From Leptospira kirschneri serovar Cynopteri str. 3522 CT (lineage in GTDB: Bacteria > Spirochaetota > Leptospiria > Leptospirales > Leptospiraceae), in assembly GCF_000243695.2 (NCBI RefSeq), contig NZ_AHMN02000004.1, forward strand, positions 728,707-792,706: a DNA stretch of 64,000 bases, given 5' to 3'. The notes below the pieces were generated by a model. That model saw only the letters and a program-made list of their open reading frames with translations. It ran no database searches and was not told where the DNA came from. Made by a program: the position numbers and the translations under genes. Positions 39,896 to 52,696 of the stretch are shown here, piece by piece (within the stretch, counting starts at the first letter, position 1; the number at the start of each line of letters is the position of its first letter).

Positions 39896-40663
39896 CTATT
39901 CAGAAGACCATCGAATTACTCGGAATTGACAATCCTTAAGTAAGGTTTTGATTTCCGATAATTCTTCTTCTGAACAAACAGGATTTTCTAAAATAAATAT
40001 TCGTAAATTTTTCAAGATTCCTGAAGAGAAAAGCTTTTTATAATGATCGAAGGGAGTAGTAAGATCTAAATAATTATTCATATAAGTTTCATTGTATTCT
40101 CCAAATTGTAAATTTGTTAACATTGGAAAACAATTATATATAGATAAATTTTCAATGAAATTCTCATGAGCATATCCTGCTGATACATTTAATAATTCTA
40201 ATGTATTGTGTTGATTTCTAAAGAAATCGGAATTCGGGGCTGATGGAGAAATTAATACTCGCAGTTTTGGGCATTTTATTACTAATTTTGCAAGGACTCC
40301 ATCTTCTTGGTAAGATTCTCCAATAATAGTACGATTATGATGATCGGATTTTGTTTTTTCTATTGCAAAATATTCTAAATTTTTAAAGAATGCAGAGCCG
40401 TTGACAAGTGCATTAAGATCCCAATTTCGAGTTCCATTGGCTCCTTTATCAAGTCCTTTGAAATCTATAGATTTTAATTTTTCAGATATTTCTTTGTCAC
40501 AAATTATCTCTAAGAGTTTGTAGTAGTTATCTTCGGCTGGATTTCCATAAAATTCTAAATGATATAATTCTTTGCTTTTTAACAAAACAACTCTGTCAGA
40601 ATTTTCAATTTCTAAATTTCCGTTATTTTCTAATAGTTCTTTAAATTTAATTAATTTTTCCAT
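39896..40663 (-). CDS. LRR-like hypothetical protein in a repeat-bounded cassette
   Basis: 255 residues with no signal peptide. The central part has irregular leucine-rich-repeat spacing (LKSIDFKGL, LEYFAIEKT, LVIKCPKLRVLISPS, LELLNVSAG, LTNLQFGEY, LRIFILENP), reminiscent of STM4015-type cytoplasmic LRR proteins. Codon use is more AT-rich than in the neighbours and the gene stands alone, with 200-base gaps and 49-bp direct repeats on both sides. It looks like an acquired gene. Immunity or anti-phage functions have been suggested for such families, but nothing here proves one. Confidence 0.65.
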   Translation of the reverse strand: MEKLIKFKELLENNGNLEIENSDRVVLLKSKELYHLEFYGNPAEDNYYKLLEIICDKEISEKLKSIDFKGLDKGANGTRNWDLNALVNGSAFFKNLEYFAIEKTKSDHHNRTIIGESYQEDGVLAKLVIKCPKLRVLISPSAPNSDFFRNQHNTLELLNVSAGYAHENFIENLSIYNCFPMLTNLQFGEYNETYMNNYLDLTTPFDHYKKLFSSGILKNLRIFILENPVCSEEELSEIKTLLKDCQFRVIRWSSE

Positions 40664-40721
40664 ATTTAACTTCTCGTGGTAAACATAATTATATTTGGTT
40701 TTTGATCGATAAAAAACTGGC

Positions 40722-40900
40722 GTTTAACGAAAGAGTCTCTTCGAGATTGCAGCCCTGAAGCACAAGGGCGCGAAGTTTGAGCGAACCTTAGTGAGCCGCC
40801 CTCGAACCGAAGTGGCAAAACAATGTGTAAAGCAGAAATGAATCCGAGCGCCTGTGCACGAAGGGATTTTAAATCAAGCCGTAGTTAGGCGACGGTTGTT
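40722..40900 (-). repeat. attC-like recombination site candidate including direct repeat copy 2
   Basis: On the minus strand GCCTAAC (40890-40884) and GTTAAAC (40728-40722) match the integron R boxes RYYYAAC and GTTRRRY and bracket 169 bases. Inside is a stem AGGGCG/CGCCCT (40765-40770 with 40797-40802). The 49-bp repeat copy is at 40852-40900. The LRR-like gene begins 59 bases beyond the GTTAAAC box, the arrangement of an integron cassette. The L boxes are not convincing and no integrase gene is in the window. Confidence 0.35.
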
Positions 40901-40929
40901 TTCCTAATCCTGCATTTTTCGAAATTCTG

Positions 40930-42741
40930 TCATTCCCATTCAATCGTTCCGGGAGGTTTGTTCGTAAGATCAAAAAACAGATAACGAATTTCAGGAATTT
41001 TTAGAACTTCTATTTTAATTTCCTGTAAAATAGAACGTTCCATCCGAAAGAAGTTAGCAGTCATCGCTTCTTGAGATTCGACAGGACGAAGCACAATACT
41101 TTTCTCATTCTCCTTTTCTCCAATCGGAAGTAAAACTACTGGCATCTGCCAGATTTTATTATAAAGCCCCGATTTACGAATCACGGATTCAACTGTAAAA
41201 TCAGCTTCACGAAGTAAGTCGGAACATTTTTTATCCAACTGCATTCCAGTAAATTGAAAATTCAGTTTTTTAAGATCCGATTCAAAAGGTAAAAAAACCA
41301 CTCGATTGATAAAGTAAAATCGGTTTGAAAGATAAGTTGCTACACGATCTAAAGTGTTCCAATCCGTTTCGATGTCGTTTAACACAACACAGTTGGCGTA
41401 AGACCTTCTGTCTCCTTTGACACCCACGCTTGCAACCGGAAGAATTTTTCCGGACAAGCCACCTTGAGTTGCAAGATAAGAATCAATTTCCAATTGATCT
41501 TTTTCGGTTCCTTTTTTTTCCACTGCAAGCATACGAACCACAAGTCCCGGTCCTGGAAATGGATGACGCCCTACCCATTCCGAATTCAAACCCAGAAGCA
41601 CACCCAAATCCCTTACCTCGTCTTTATAAAGATCTCGAATCGGTTCTATTACTTTTCCTTGTTCAATCAGTTTTTGAATCGCTTCTACCCGATTGTGATG
41701 CGTTTTAATGGTATGGGAATGTTTGGTTCCACCAGATTCGATCGTATCCGGATAAATCGTACCTTGACCCAAAAGCCAATCTCCTTGTTCCAGATCTAAA
41801 TCCTTTACAGCACGATCTCTCGCTTCTAAAAATAGATTACCTACAATTTTTCTTTTTTCTTCCGGATCGGATTTATCTTTTAAACTTTTATAAAAAAGAG
41901 AGGATTCGTCTCTCACTGTTAGGTGAATATTTTGACTAGTTAGTTTTTTTTGAAGAGAAACAACTTCTTCCTTTCTCATAAAACCAGTATCGATCAAAAA
42001 ACCTAAAACTCTTTCAGCACCAAGAGCTTTACACAAAAGAAGATACGAGACCGTGGAATCCACACCTCCGGAAACGAGCATAAAAATTTTCTGTTCCTGT
42101 TGAACTGCTTCTTGAATCTCTTTGATTTTTTCCTTTAAAAACTGATCGATTCCCCAAGTTTTAGAAACCCCACAAATCTGAATGAAGTTATCTAAAAGAA
42201 CTGAACCTTTTTCGCTATGACTAACTTCTGCATGAAACTGAATTCCAAAAATTTTCTTAGATGAATTTTCAACGACCGCATAACCACAATCTTTAGAAGA
42301 AGCAATTTTAGAAAAACCTTCTGGAAGTTTTACAACTTCATCCGCGTGATTCATCCAAACCTGCTCTCCGCCTACGAAATTTTTTAAAATAGAATTTCCA
42401 TTGGTTCCATGAAGTTGTAGAGAAGCAGGACCGTATTCTCCCGTTCCAGAACGTTCTACAACTCCGCCTAATAATTTCATAATGAGTTGATGACCGTAAC
42501 AAATCCCAAGTATAGGAATTCCTAAATCAAAAATCCTAGATGTAATAACGGGAGAATTTGGCTCATAAACGCTTTCTGGACCGCCAGAAAGAATGATACC
42601 TGAATATTTTTGATAATTAGAAATAGGTTCTTCGTTAGAAAGAATTTCCGTATATGCCCCAAGTCTTCTAATTCTAGACGCGATTAAATGAGCGTATTGT
42701 CCGCCAAAATCAACCACGGCAATTTTTTTATGGATAACCAT
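40930..42741 (-). CDS. guaA: GMP synthase (glutamine-hydrolysing)
   Basis: 603 residues, longer than the common 510-525 of bacterial GuaA. The N-terminal class I amidotransferase has the nucleophile in GICYGHQ and the later His-Glu in FHAEVSH. The ATP-pyrophosphatase has the P-loop VSGGVDSTV. The C-terminal dimer domain ends in KPPGTIEWE. The additional residues lie in the C-terminal half (after VGVKGDRRSYAN), as in the larger eukaryotic-type enzymes. It converts XMP to GMP. It is divergent from queF, whose product also derives from GTP. Confidence 0.95.
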   Translation of the reverse strand: MVIHKKIAVVDFGGQYAHLIASRIRRLGAYTEILSNEEPISNYQKYSGIILSGGPESVYEPNSPVITSRIFDLGIPILGICYGHQLIMKLLGGVVERSGTGEYGPASLQLHGTNGNSILKNFVGGEQVWMNHADEVVKLPEGFSKIASSKDCGYAVVENSSKKIFGIQFHAEVSHSEKGSVLLDNFIQICGVSKTWGIDQFLKEKIKEIQEAVQQEQKIFMLVSGGVDSTVSYLLLCKALGAERVLGFLIDTGFMRKEEVVSLQKKLTSQNIHLTVRDESSLFYKSLKDKSDPEEKRKIVGNLFLEARDRAVKDLDLEQGDWLLGQGTIYPDTIESGGTKHSHTIKTHHNRVEAIQKLIEQGKVIEPIRDLYKDEVRDLGVLLGLNSEWVGRHPFPGPGLVVRMLAVEKKGTEKDQLEIDSYLATQGGLSGKILPVASVGVKGDRRSYANCVVLNDIETDWNTLDRVATYLSNRFYFINRVVFLPFESDLKKLNFQFTGMQLDKKCSDLLREADFTVESVIRKSGLYNKIWQMPVVLLPIGEKENEKSIVLRPVESQEAMTANFFRMERSILQEIKIEVLKIPEIRYLFFDLTNKPPGTIEWE

Positions 42742-42831
42742 TCTAAGCCTCTTCTGGACTTTGCTATCGATTCGGGAAAAAGAATTTTCGCAATTACAAG
42801 ATCGAAAAATCTGGTTATCAAGGAATTATCC

Positions 42832-43233
<402 letters not shown>

Positions 43234-43250
43234 TCGGAATTTAAAGCGAC

Positions 43251-43541
43251 ATGGACTCCATTACATTTTTAGGATATATTGCGTCCTTACTAACAACAAT
43301 CTCATTTTTACCCCAATTAATCCGGATCTTAATGGGAGGTAGCACAAAAGACATTTCTAGAAACATGTATATCGTACTTGTCACCGGCGTTTTACTTTGG
43401 TTTATCTACGGATGTTTAAAACAGGATTTTCCGATCATTCTGGCAAACGCATTTACATTTCTTTTTGCTGCGACTATACTTTATTTCAAGCTAAAGAGTG
43501 ATTTTAAAGTAAAATTAAAAAATAAATCGAATGAAAAGTGA
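43251..43541 (+). CDS. SemiSWEET sugar transporter (PQ-loop)
   Basis: 96 residues with three transmembrane helices. The PQ-loop is SFLPQLIRIL, and further family residues are the N-M of SRNMYIVLVTG, W of VLLWFIYG and the N of ILANAFTF. SemiSWEETs dimerise to form a sugar uniporter; the L. biflexa protein is one of the structural models of the family. The C-terminus adds a short basic tail (KLKSDFKVKLKNKS). It is probably co-transcribed with queF, although the functions appear unrelated. Confidence 0.95.
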   Translation: MDSITFLGYIASLLTTISFLPQLIRILMGGSTKDISRNMYIVLVTGVLLWFIYGCLKQDFPIILANAFTFLFAATILYFKLKSDFKVKLKNKSNEK

Positions 43542-43716
43542 GTTTTTGCAAATATTAAAACGATTACATTAAAAAAGAATTTTAGAATCTTCGAATTTAT
43601 TTTTAAAATCCTAATTCTTACTCAGATGTATAGAACAGAATCCTAATTTTGTATTACTCAGAACTATAAAATAACGTGAGTTCAGCATAACAAATGCGAA
43701 AGCGTTGGAAAGTCAA

Positions 43717-43745
43717 CACAACGCTCTCTACGGATCGCGTTGTGG
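43717..43745. repeat. Hairpin repeat, copy 1
   Basis: CACAACGC, a 13-base loop of CTCTCTACGGATC type, then GCGTTGTG. Eight-base arms are perfect. The unit is repeated 197 bases further on with one base changed in the loop. Confidence 0.75.
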
Positions 43746-43885
43746 GCTCAAAAACGCACATTTTTCAAGTGTTCCGACAAGAATGAGTCTTTTTACTTGC
43801 AAAAAACATGTTTTTCTGATAGAGAAAAGTTTTCCGAATTTCTCCACCTGAATTGCGACCCATGGGAAGCAATTCATTGAGTTAC

Positions 43886-43949
43886 CCCCACCCAAAAATA
43901 GGGAAAACTAAAGCACAACGCTCTCTATGGATCGCGTTGTGGGGTGGGA
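43886..43949. repeat. Hairpin repeat, copy 2, with an outer GC-rich inverted repeat
   Basis: The inner CACAACGC/GCGTTGTG hairpin (43914-43942) is identical in its arms to copy 1. An outer pair, CCCCACCC at about 43886 and GGGGTGGG at about 43940, encloses it, so a two-tier stem is possible. GC-rich blocks stand out from the AT-rich surroundings. Confidence 0.65.
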
Positions 43950-44356
43950 ACTCAGTTTTACAGAGGATTTGTCGTAATTCCCACAAGATTTAATATTGAA
44001 ATCTAAATACTTGTGGGGTTGGTTATGGTAGAGAGCAGCACCTGAGTTTATTATTGGCCCCAATTTTTTTACGTCGAACTCACGTTAAAATAAAGTCCCC
44101 AACATTTACACGAAAACAAGCCTTGCAGTAAAAATTAATGGGATTCAATTTTCTAGAGATCAGTAGCGAAAAAAATAGAGATGATGGGCAAACTTTGCCT
44201 TCTAATCTCAAACGGTGTTAAAAACCAAGGACCAGTAATTTAAACGAATATTTTTTATAATCTTTAAAAAAAACGAAAGGAAATTTGATTTCGATCAAAT
44301 AAATTAATTTGAATATGATCCCACAAAATGGCGGTTTTGTGCAAGAGTATCATAAT

Positions 44357-44435
44357 AGAATTGTTGAAAAATTAATTCTTCATCTGTTTCTATTTGATGG
44401 AAACGGTCGAAGCAGTTTTGCTAATTGAGCTCTAA
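44357..44435. repeat. Truncated copy of the 100-bp inverted-repeat element
   Basis: AGAATTGTTGAAAAATTAAT followed by TCTTCATCTGTTTCTATTTG matches the left half of the element at 38676 with few differences. The right end has lost the CAACAACTCT terminus. Confidence 0.6.
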
Positions 44436-44463
44436 TTTAATTTTATAAAATTGAAATGGAAAA

Positions 44464-44500
44464 GTTCTAGTTTTTTTCGCAAAAAAACTAGAACTCTAAA
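44464..44500 (-). terminator. Rho-independent terminator of the FecR gene
   Basis: AGTTCTAGTTTTTTT and AAAAAAACTAGAACT form a perfect 15-bp inverted repeat around a three-base loop. On the minus strand the hairpin starts six bases past the FecR stop codon and is followed by TTTTCC. The stem is AT-rich but long. Confidence 0.75.
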
Positions 44501-44501
44501 C

Positions 44502-45431
<930 letters not shown>

Positions 45432-45647
45432 TTCAATTCTCCTATCTATAAATTCTTTCCGGGCAAGGTAACATAAAATTCATCGCAAGTCCACAGTTTT
45501 ACCTGTTTTTACCATTCACAAAGTAAATTCAAATTTTATAAGATCTAATTAACTCCAGAAAAGGACTTGCCGTCTAAAGGATGATTGGAAAATTGAACTT
45601 GAAACCTGTTTTTTAAGCGACCGGGACTAATTGACCCAGGAGAATCG

Positions 45648-45875
<228 letters not shown>

Positions 45876-45951
45876 TTTTCCAAATAGAACTTTAGCAAAA
45901 CAATTCTCTAAATTCAAATTCTTAAATCGGATTGAAAGTTCATAAAATTCG

Positions 45952-45976
45952 AAGGCGGTTCAAGACCGCCTTTTTT
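45952..45976 (+). terminator. Rho-independent terminator after the ferredoxin gene
   Basis: AAGGCGGT-TCAAG-ACCGCCTT gives an eight-bp GC-rich stem followed by a run of T, about 75 bases past the ferredoxin stop. It is the strongest canonical terminator in the window. Confidence 0.88.
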
Positions 45977-46149
45977 ATTAAGAGCTTGTCAAAATCCTAA
46001 ACACTAATCTTGAGATACAACATTTGTGAAGAAAAATTCCGTCCACTGAATACAAACTTTTAAGATGAATCATTCAAATTTTACATAAACTAAGGTTTTT
46101 TGAAAATTTCAAAATAAAATTAAGACGTATAATCACACTTTAAAAAATT

Positions 46150-47175
46150 CTAATATTCTTGCTCGGAACGTGTAGAACCCAAAAGTTCATCTGGAATATC
46201 TTCTACTCTTTCGCCGATTTGAATCGCAAGTCTGCTCCCCACTCTTCCAGGAAGACATTTGAACTTTTTTCTTTCTCCTACTTTTACGATCATCTCTGAT
46301 CTTGTAGAAGTGTTTTCAAGCTTCACTACATCTCCAATAGAAAGATTCATAAAGTCGTTAATCGAAACATCCACAGATCCAACTTCCGCAATCAAAGGAA
46401 TGGCTACCTGATCTAATCTTTCTTGAATCACGGCGCGGTTCTCATCCAATTCTCCCTTACGAATGGAAGAATACCAATATTGTGCAGACAGTTTATTGAT
46501 GATCGGTTCGATCGTGATATAAGGGATACAAAGGTTCGTCATCCCTTCTACTTCTCCGATTTTAGTTTCCAGAGTGATCAAAACCACCATATCGTTTGGA
46601 GGAACCACCTGTGCAAATTGAGGGTTCGTTTCAATGTTTCCAAGCCTAGGTCTTAAGTCTATCACCGTGGACCATGATTCTCTCATGTTTCCTAAAATTC
46701 TTACGATAATCCCTTCCATTACGCTCATTTCTATTTCAGAAAGTTCTCTGGAAATTTTTGCCTGTTCTCCTTTACCACCAAACAGACGATCGATGATCGT
46801 AAAAGAAATCGACGGATCAATTTCTAAGATCGCAGAACCTCTAAGAGGATCCATGTTGATTACTGCAAGCGTGGTAGGATTCGGAATGGAACGAATGAAT
46901 TCTTCGTAGGTCAACTGATCCACAGAAGCAACGTGAACCGAAACAAGCGCTCTTAGCTGAGCCGAGAGTCCCGTGGTTGCAAGACGCGCAAAGGTTTCAT
47001 GCATCATTTGTAAAGTACGGATTTGGTCTTTTGAAAATTTATCCGGACGTTTAAAATCGTAGATCTTTACCTTTTTTTGTTCAGAAACGGAAGCGTAATC
47101 CGATTCGCTGACTTCACCGGAACTGATAGCGCTTAGTAACGCGTCAATTTCATCTTGGGATAAAATTTCTGTCAT
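46150..47175 (-). CDS. fliM: Flagellar motor switch protein FliM
   Basis: 341 residues. The N-terminal CheY-binding peptide is ILSQDEIDALLSAI. The middle CheC-like domain begins near residue 45 (FKRPDKFSKDQIRTL) and holds LFGGKGE, and the C-terminal SpoA domain binds FliN (VDVSINDFMNLSIGDVVKLE). It forms the C-ring middle layer. It overlaps the upstream hypothetical exported protein gene by four bases. fliN lies 8 kb away. Confidence 0.97.
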   Translation of the reverse strand: MTEILSQDEIDALLSAISSGEVSESDYASVSEQKKVKIYDFKRPDKFSKDQIRTLQMMHETFARLATTGLSAQLRALVSVHVASVDQLTYEEFIRSIPNPTTLAVINMDPLRGSAILEIDPSISFTIIDRLFGGKGEQAKISRELSEIEMSVMEGIIVRILGNMRESWSTVIDLRPRLGNIETNPQFAQVVPPNDMVVLITLETKIGEVEGMTNLCIPYITIEPIINKLSAQYWYSSIRKGELDENRAVIQERLDQVAIPLIAEVGSVDVSINDFMNLSIGDVVKLENTSTRSEMIVKVGERKKFKCLPGRVGSRLAIQIGERVEDIPDELLGSTRSEQEY

Positions 47176-48149
47176 TTTTTCACCTTTGCTACTAAGTTAG
47201 ACACTTTCCAAAAACCTCCCTGTTCATCGGGAACTCTTCTAAGAGTATAAGTATATTCATATTTGGCACGAAGACGATTCAGTCTTCTTTCTACAAAAAC
47301 GGTCACCTTTGCCAAACCAGGTGAAACGGATTCTGTATTTAAAATTCTATAGGAATTTAAAATTCCGGCTCTAGATTCGGTAAGATAACGTTTGAAATTC
47401 TCCAAAAGAAAATCTCTTTCGGATTCTTCGGCACGGTTGTATTCTTCCGCATACTGATCGTAACTTTGTATATATTCTGGAAAATAAATCCATTTAAAAT
47501 GATGAACCCAATTTTTTTTCTTTTCAGAACCTAAGAACAAATGAATCACTTCTTCCGGCTCTAAACCGTCCACGGAAGGATCTTTTTCCGGAATAGAAGA
47601 AAGAACCGGTTCGTTATGTTTTTCTTCATAAAAAAAATAGGGCTGATTGCGAGAACGAATAAAAAGCGCCGGCATTTCGTGAACGTTTGGATGAAAATAA
47701 GCAGTCACAAAGTATTTTTTTCCAGGATCCAAATCGAATTTAGAATTCAAATCGATTTCTTTAGAAAACACCTCGTCCTTATGAAGTATAATTTCTTTGA
47801 CTTCTTTTCCTTCCAGAGACTGGATCGTATTTCTTCGTTTTGATTCTGTTCTTTTTTCTTCATCCTTTTCCGGAATTTGATTTCCATCCTCGTCCCGAAC
47901 CACAATTCGATAAGATTCTAAATCTCTTCCAGATGGGAAAATTCGAACCACCTCTTCCCCTGTATTTGTAATAGACATTTTTACCGGAATTCTATCGTTT
48001 TCCCGATAGTGGATTTTTTTCAAATCCAGGGTAATGATTCCCTGTTGTTTGAGATAATTTTCGGATACAGAACCTCTTGCATCCCGTTTTGGAAATGAAA
48101 ATAGAATCGAAGAAATTAAATATAAGATTACAAATAGAACACGGATCAT
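47172..48149 (-). CDS. Exported hypothetical protein coupled to fliM
   Basis: 325 residues with a signal peptide (LFVILYLISSILFSFP). Residues about 35-160 resemble an immunoglobulin-like, cell-surface type fold (RIPVKMSITNTGEEVVRIF, VFSKEIDLNSKFDLDPGKKY). The second half has an NTF2-like or cystatin-like flavour (HHFKWIYFPEYIQSYDQYAE, then VTVFVERRLNRLRAKYEYTYTLRR). No family is named with confidence. It is translationally coupled to fliM, so a flagellar or periplasmic role is possible. Confidence 0.75.
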   Translation of the reverse strand: MIRVLFVILYLISSILFSFPKRDARGSVSENYLKQQGIITLDLKKIHYRENDRIPVKMSITNTGEEVVRIFPSGRDLESYRIVVRDEDGNQIPEKDEEKRTESKRRNTIQSLEGKEVKEIILHKDEVFSKEIDLNSKFDLDPGKKYFVTAYFHPNVHEMPALFIRSRNQPYFFYEEKHNEPVLSSIPEKDPSVDGLEPEEVIHLFLGSEKKKNWVHHFKWIYFPEYIQSYDQYAEEYNRAEESERDFLLENFKRYLTESRAGILNSYRILNTESVSPGLAKVTVFVERRLNRLRAKYEYTYTLRRVPDEQGGFWKVSNLVAKVKK

Positions 48150-48712
48150 TCTGCTTTATTTTCGGCAAATTCTCCTAAAACCCGCGAAAAAATACTCAAA
48201 GTAATAAGACTTTCAAAAGCTCGAAGTAAAAGTGTGGTAGCTCCCACAGATGAGTATGTTTTTTCGGCATAAAACAGATTACGTCTCGTCAAAGTTCGCA
48301 AATATACGATGTGACGGTTTTTGTGGGAACTACAGCATTTGATTAAAGTATTGGCTCAGTTCCAGTGATTCATTTTTTTGAAAAAGTTGGGATTTAAATT
48401 TTGCAGATCGATTCTTAAAATGTAAGAGTTCCCACATTTTACGATAATGATTTTATAGATTCATTTTCTGATTTTTTAAAGACTACAAAAGCTCTCAAAA
48501 ATTCAAAGAATTTCCGCGTAAAAAAAGTGTTTAACGATACCACTTTAAAACTCATTTTATAGTAGCTCGATCATCATTTCGGTTCCGATATTCGTTTTTA
48601 TTTTTTGAGATCAAAAAACTTTTATAAAACGAACCTAATCACGTTATTAATATCGGTCTAAAAGAGCCTAGACTCAACTATCCTTTTACAATCCTATAAC
48701 TAACTCTTAGAA
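48150..48712. repeat. Non-coding gap of about 0.56 kb with palindromic repeats
   Basis: No gene is seen. Palindrome copies lie near 48233 (TGGTAGCTCCCACA), 48318 (TTGTGGGAACTACA) and 48419 (TGTAAGAGTTCCCACA). The stretch at 48368-48425, including GATCGATTCTTAAAATGTAA, parallels 14697-14755. Terminal inverted repeats of the larger element are not found. Confidence 0.6.
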
Positions 48713-49332
48713 TTATCCCTTTGCGTCTTCTATAATCATCTCTGCGATTCGAATCAATCTTTTGAGAATTGCCTCCACCTTATCGTAGTCTTCGTAACAA
48801 GAAACGAGTTTTTCCATAGGGGGTTGAATGAGAGAAATCGCTTTCGAAGAAAGCATCAAGGCGGGTAAATTGTCTTCGTTTAACAAATTCAAAGATTCTA
48901 ATTCGTTTAGAAAACGATTAATTTCTTTAATGAGTGCCTCGTCTCCTATATCGTTTTTTTCGAAAAAGGATTCAATTTTTAGAATATAATCCGTAAGAAC
49001 CTGTTTGATTCTAGCCTCGTCGTCGGTAGGTTTTCTTTTTGCCGTTAAAGAATTAATTGTTGCGTATTTCGACATTGCGGTTTCGTAAAAAGAATTTACT
49101 TCCTGTCGTTTAGAATGAATGATTCGAAAAATCTTGATGATTCCGACCAAACGGTTCGGGAAATTTTTTCCTTCGTTCGTCTCTAAAATCGAAGTTCTAG
49201 ATTCCTCATCGTGAGCAGGAAGTACAGACAGGCATTCTAAAATACGACCAGTACTAGAACCGGGCGAATAACTCGCCAGTTCATGAATCACTGCTAAGTA
49301 ATTTTTTGCCTGGGTTTTATCCTTTGTAAAAG

Positions 49333-49336
<4 letters not shown>
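48713..49336 (-). CDS. Hypothetical all-helical protein
   Basis: 207 residues, cytoplasmic, almost wholly predicted alpha-helical, with acidic and Lys-rich heptads. It contains one Cys pair candidate (residue 34 and 177) and no known motif. It overlaps the cyclophilin gene upstream by four bases, so it is last in the argH-cyclophilin-hypothetical run. No function is suggested. Confidence 0.75.
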
Positions 49337-51620
<2,284 letters not shown>

Positions 51621-51646
51621 GATGATCTTTACCAGATTATTTTTGA

Positions 51647-52090
51647 TTACTCTTTCTGATACTCTTCTTCCAAACCTTGAATCCAGTTTTTCAAAACTTC
51701 CAATTCTTCTTCGGTGATTTTTGCGGAAGGATGTAGAAGAATATAGTCAGAGGGAGGCATTTCTCCTTCTTCAAGAACTTCTAAAATAGAATCCCCTTTT
51801 GTAGATTTTTCTTTTTTACTCAAAAGTTCCCATTCTGAAAAATTGAGTTCCGCTTTACCTTCTTCTACGTGATGATATAAGTAAAGGTTGATCGGAAAAA
51901 CTTTAGAATACCAAGGCCAGCGGGTCAGATCAGAATGACAATCATAACAAGATTGATCCAATATCTTTTTGACTTCATCCGAAATTTGGATTTCATTTTG
52001 ATTCTTTCCTTGAGGAGGATCTAAAGGTAAAAATTGTAGAAGTAAGATCGTTATCACAATCGTAATGGAGAAAAGAAATTTCTTTTTCAT
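51647..52090 (-). CDS. Haem-binding domain protein
   Basis: 147 residues with a signal anchor ([19 protein letters not shown]). A C-x2-C-H site in [23 protein letters not shown], followed by H-H-V-E-E-G-K and FSEW, is the pattern of the Haem_bd family of periplasmic c-type haem proteins. The rest has [16 protein letters not shown], resembling the distal haem ligand region. It is divergent from nfeD and last before argH. It may be linked to peroxidase or redox functions, which is not shown. Confidence 0.85.
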   Translation of the reverse strand: MKKKFLFSITIVITILLLQFLPLDPPQGKNQNEIQISDEVKKILDQSCYDCHSDLTRWPWYSKVFPINLYLYHHVEEGKAELNFSEWELLSKKEKSTKGDSILEVLEEGEMPPSDYILLHPSAKITEEELEVLKNWIQGLEEEYQKE

Positions 52091-52199
52091 ATCTTTTTTC
52101 TGGATAGTACCTTTCTTTTCTATTTTTTTTAAATAGAAAAAACAGATTGAACTTTGAAAAAAATTTACGGATCTTTCTTACTCTGGAAAATGATCTTTC

Positions 52200-52664
52200 A
52201 TGTTTGATTTTACTTCCAACCTACCTACAACGCTTTGGATCGGAGGAGGCGTTTTACTGATTCTAACCGAATTTTTTATTCCGGGAACCTTCGTAGCATT
52301 TTTAGGAACCTCTGGTATTATTACTGGAATTGTTGTTTATTTTTTTGATATTTCTATCGGCTGGCAATTTGGACTTTGGATCTTTCTTTCCGCACTATTG
52401 ATCTATGTAGGAAGTACTGCAATTCGAAAGATTTTTCCGGCTCAAATTGAACATTCCATTCCGAAAAATGATGAGGTAGGAAAATTGGTTCCTGTAGTTA
52501 AAGATGTTCTTGTGGAAAGAAAAGGTGGAAGAGTCCTTTTTCAAGGAGTGGAATGGGATGCTATTTCTAAAAAGTCCAGAATTCCCAAAGGAAACAAAGC
52601 AAGAATTTTGAGCCGAGACAATCTTACATTTCTCGTGGAACCTTTAGAACTTCCGGAAGAATAA
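52200..52664 (+). CDS. NfeD-like membrane protein
   Basis: 154 residues. Two to three hydrophobic helices at about residues 10-85 are followed by a C-terminal OB-fold domain (VGKLVPVVKDVLVERKGGRV, EWDAISKK, GNKARILSRDNLTFLVEP). This is the short NfeD type. NfeD genes pair with SPFH/stomatin genes, exactly as here, and the product may anchor or assemble the SPFH oligomer. It is the first of three genes. Confidence 0.92.
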   Translation: MFDFTSNLPTTLWIGGGVLLILTEFFIPGTFVAFLGTSGIITGIVVYFFDISIGWQFGLWIFLSALLIYVGSTAIRKIFPAQIEHSIPKNDEVGKLVPVVKDVLVERKGGRVLFQGVEWDAISKKSRIPKGNKARILSRDNLTFLVEPLELPEE

Positions 52665-52696
52665 CACAAAAATTTAAAACAAAAAAAGGAGATTTT

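Larger units (their letters stand above)
43674..44085 (+). repeat. MITE-like element, about 412 bp, terminal inverted repeats and TA flanks
   Basis: The left end ACGTGAGTTCAGCATAA and the right end TTACGTCGAACTCACGT are inverted copies, and TA lies directly outside both ends, as expected for a Tc1/mariner or IS630-type target duplication. It is the longest complete copy of the family in this window. Inside lie two hairpins at 43717 and 43914. No open frame of note is present. Confidence 0.65.
43542..44501. other. Non-coding gap of about 0.96 kb with nested repeats
   Basis: No gene is seen. It contains a complete inverted-repeat element (43674-44085) with two internal hairpins, then a run GCAGTAAAAATTAATGG plus TTTTCTAGAGATCAGTAG shared with 14.9 and 38.5 kb, a truncated copy of the 100-bp element (44357-44435), and a terminator for the FecR gene at the end. 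The remainder is AT-rich. Confidence 0.7.

Noticed and set aside
42688..42831. 48-codon N-terminal extension of queF
   Set aside because: It overlaps the start of guaA on the other strand, and the QueF family begins at the ATG at 42832, which has its own ribosome site.
43717..43949. Repeated hairpins as a CRISPR array
   Set aside because: Only two copies, palindromic, 197 bases apart, with no further units and no cas genes.
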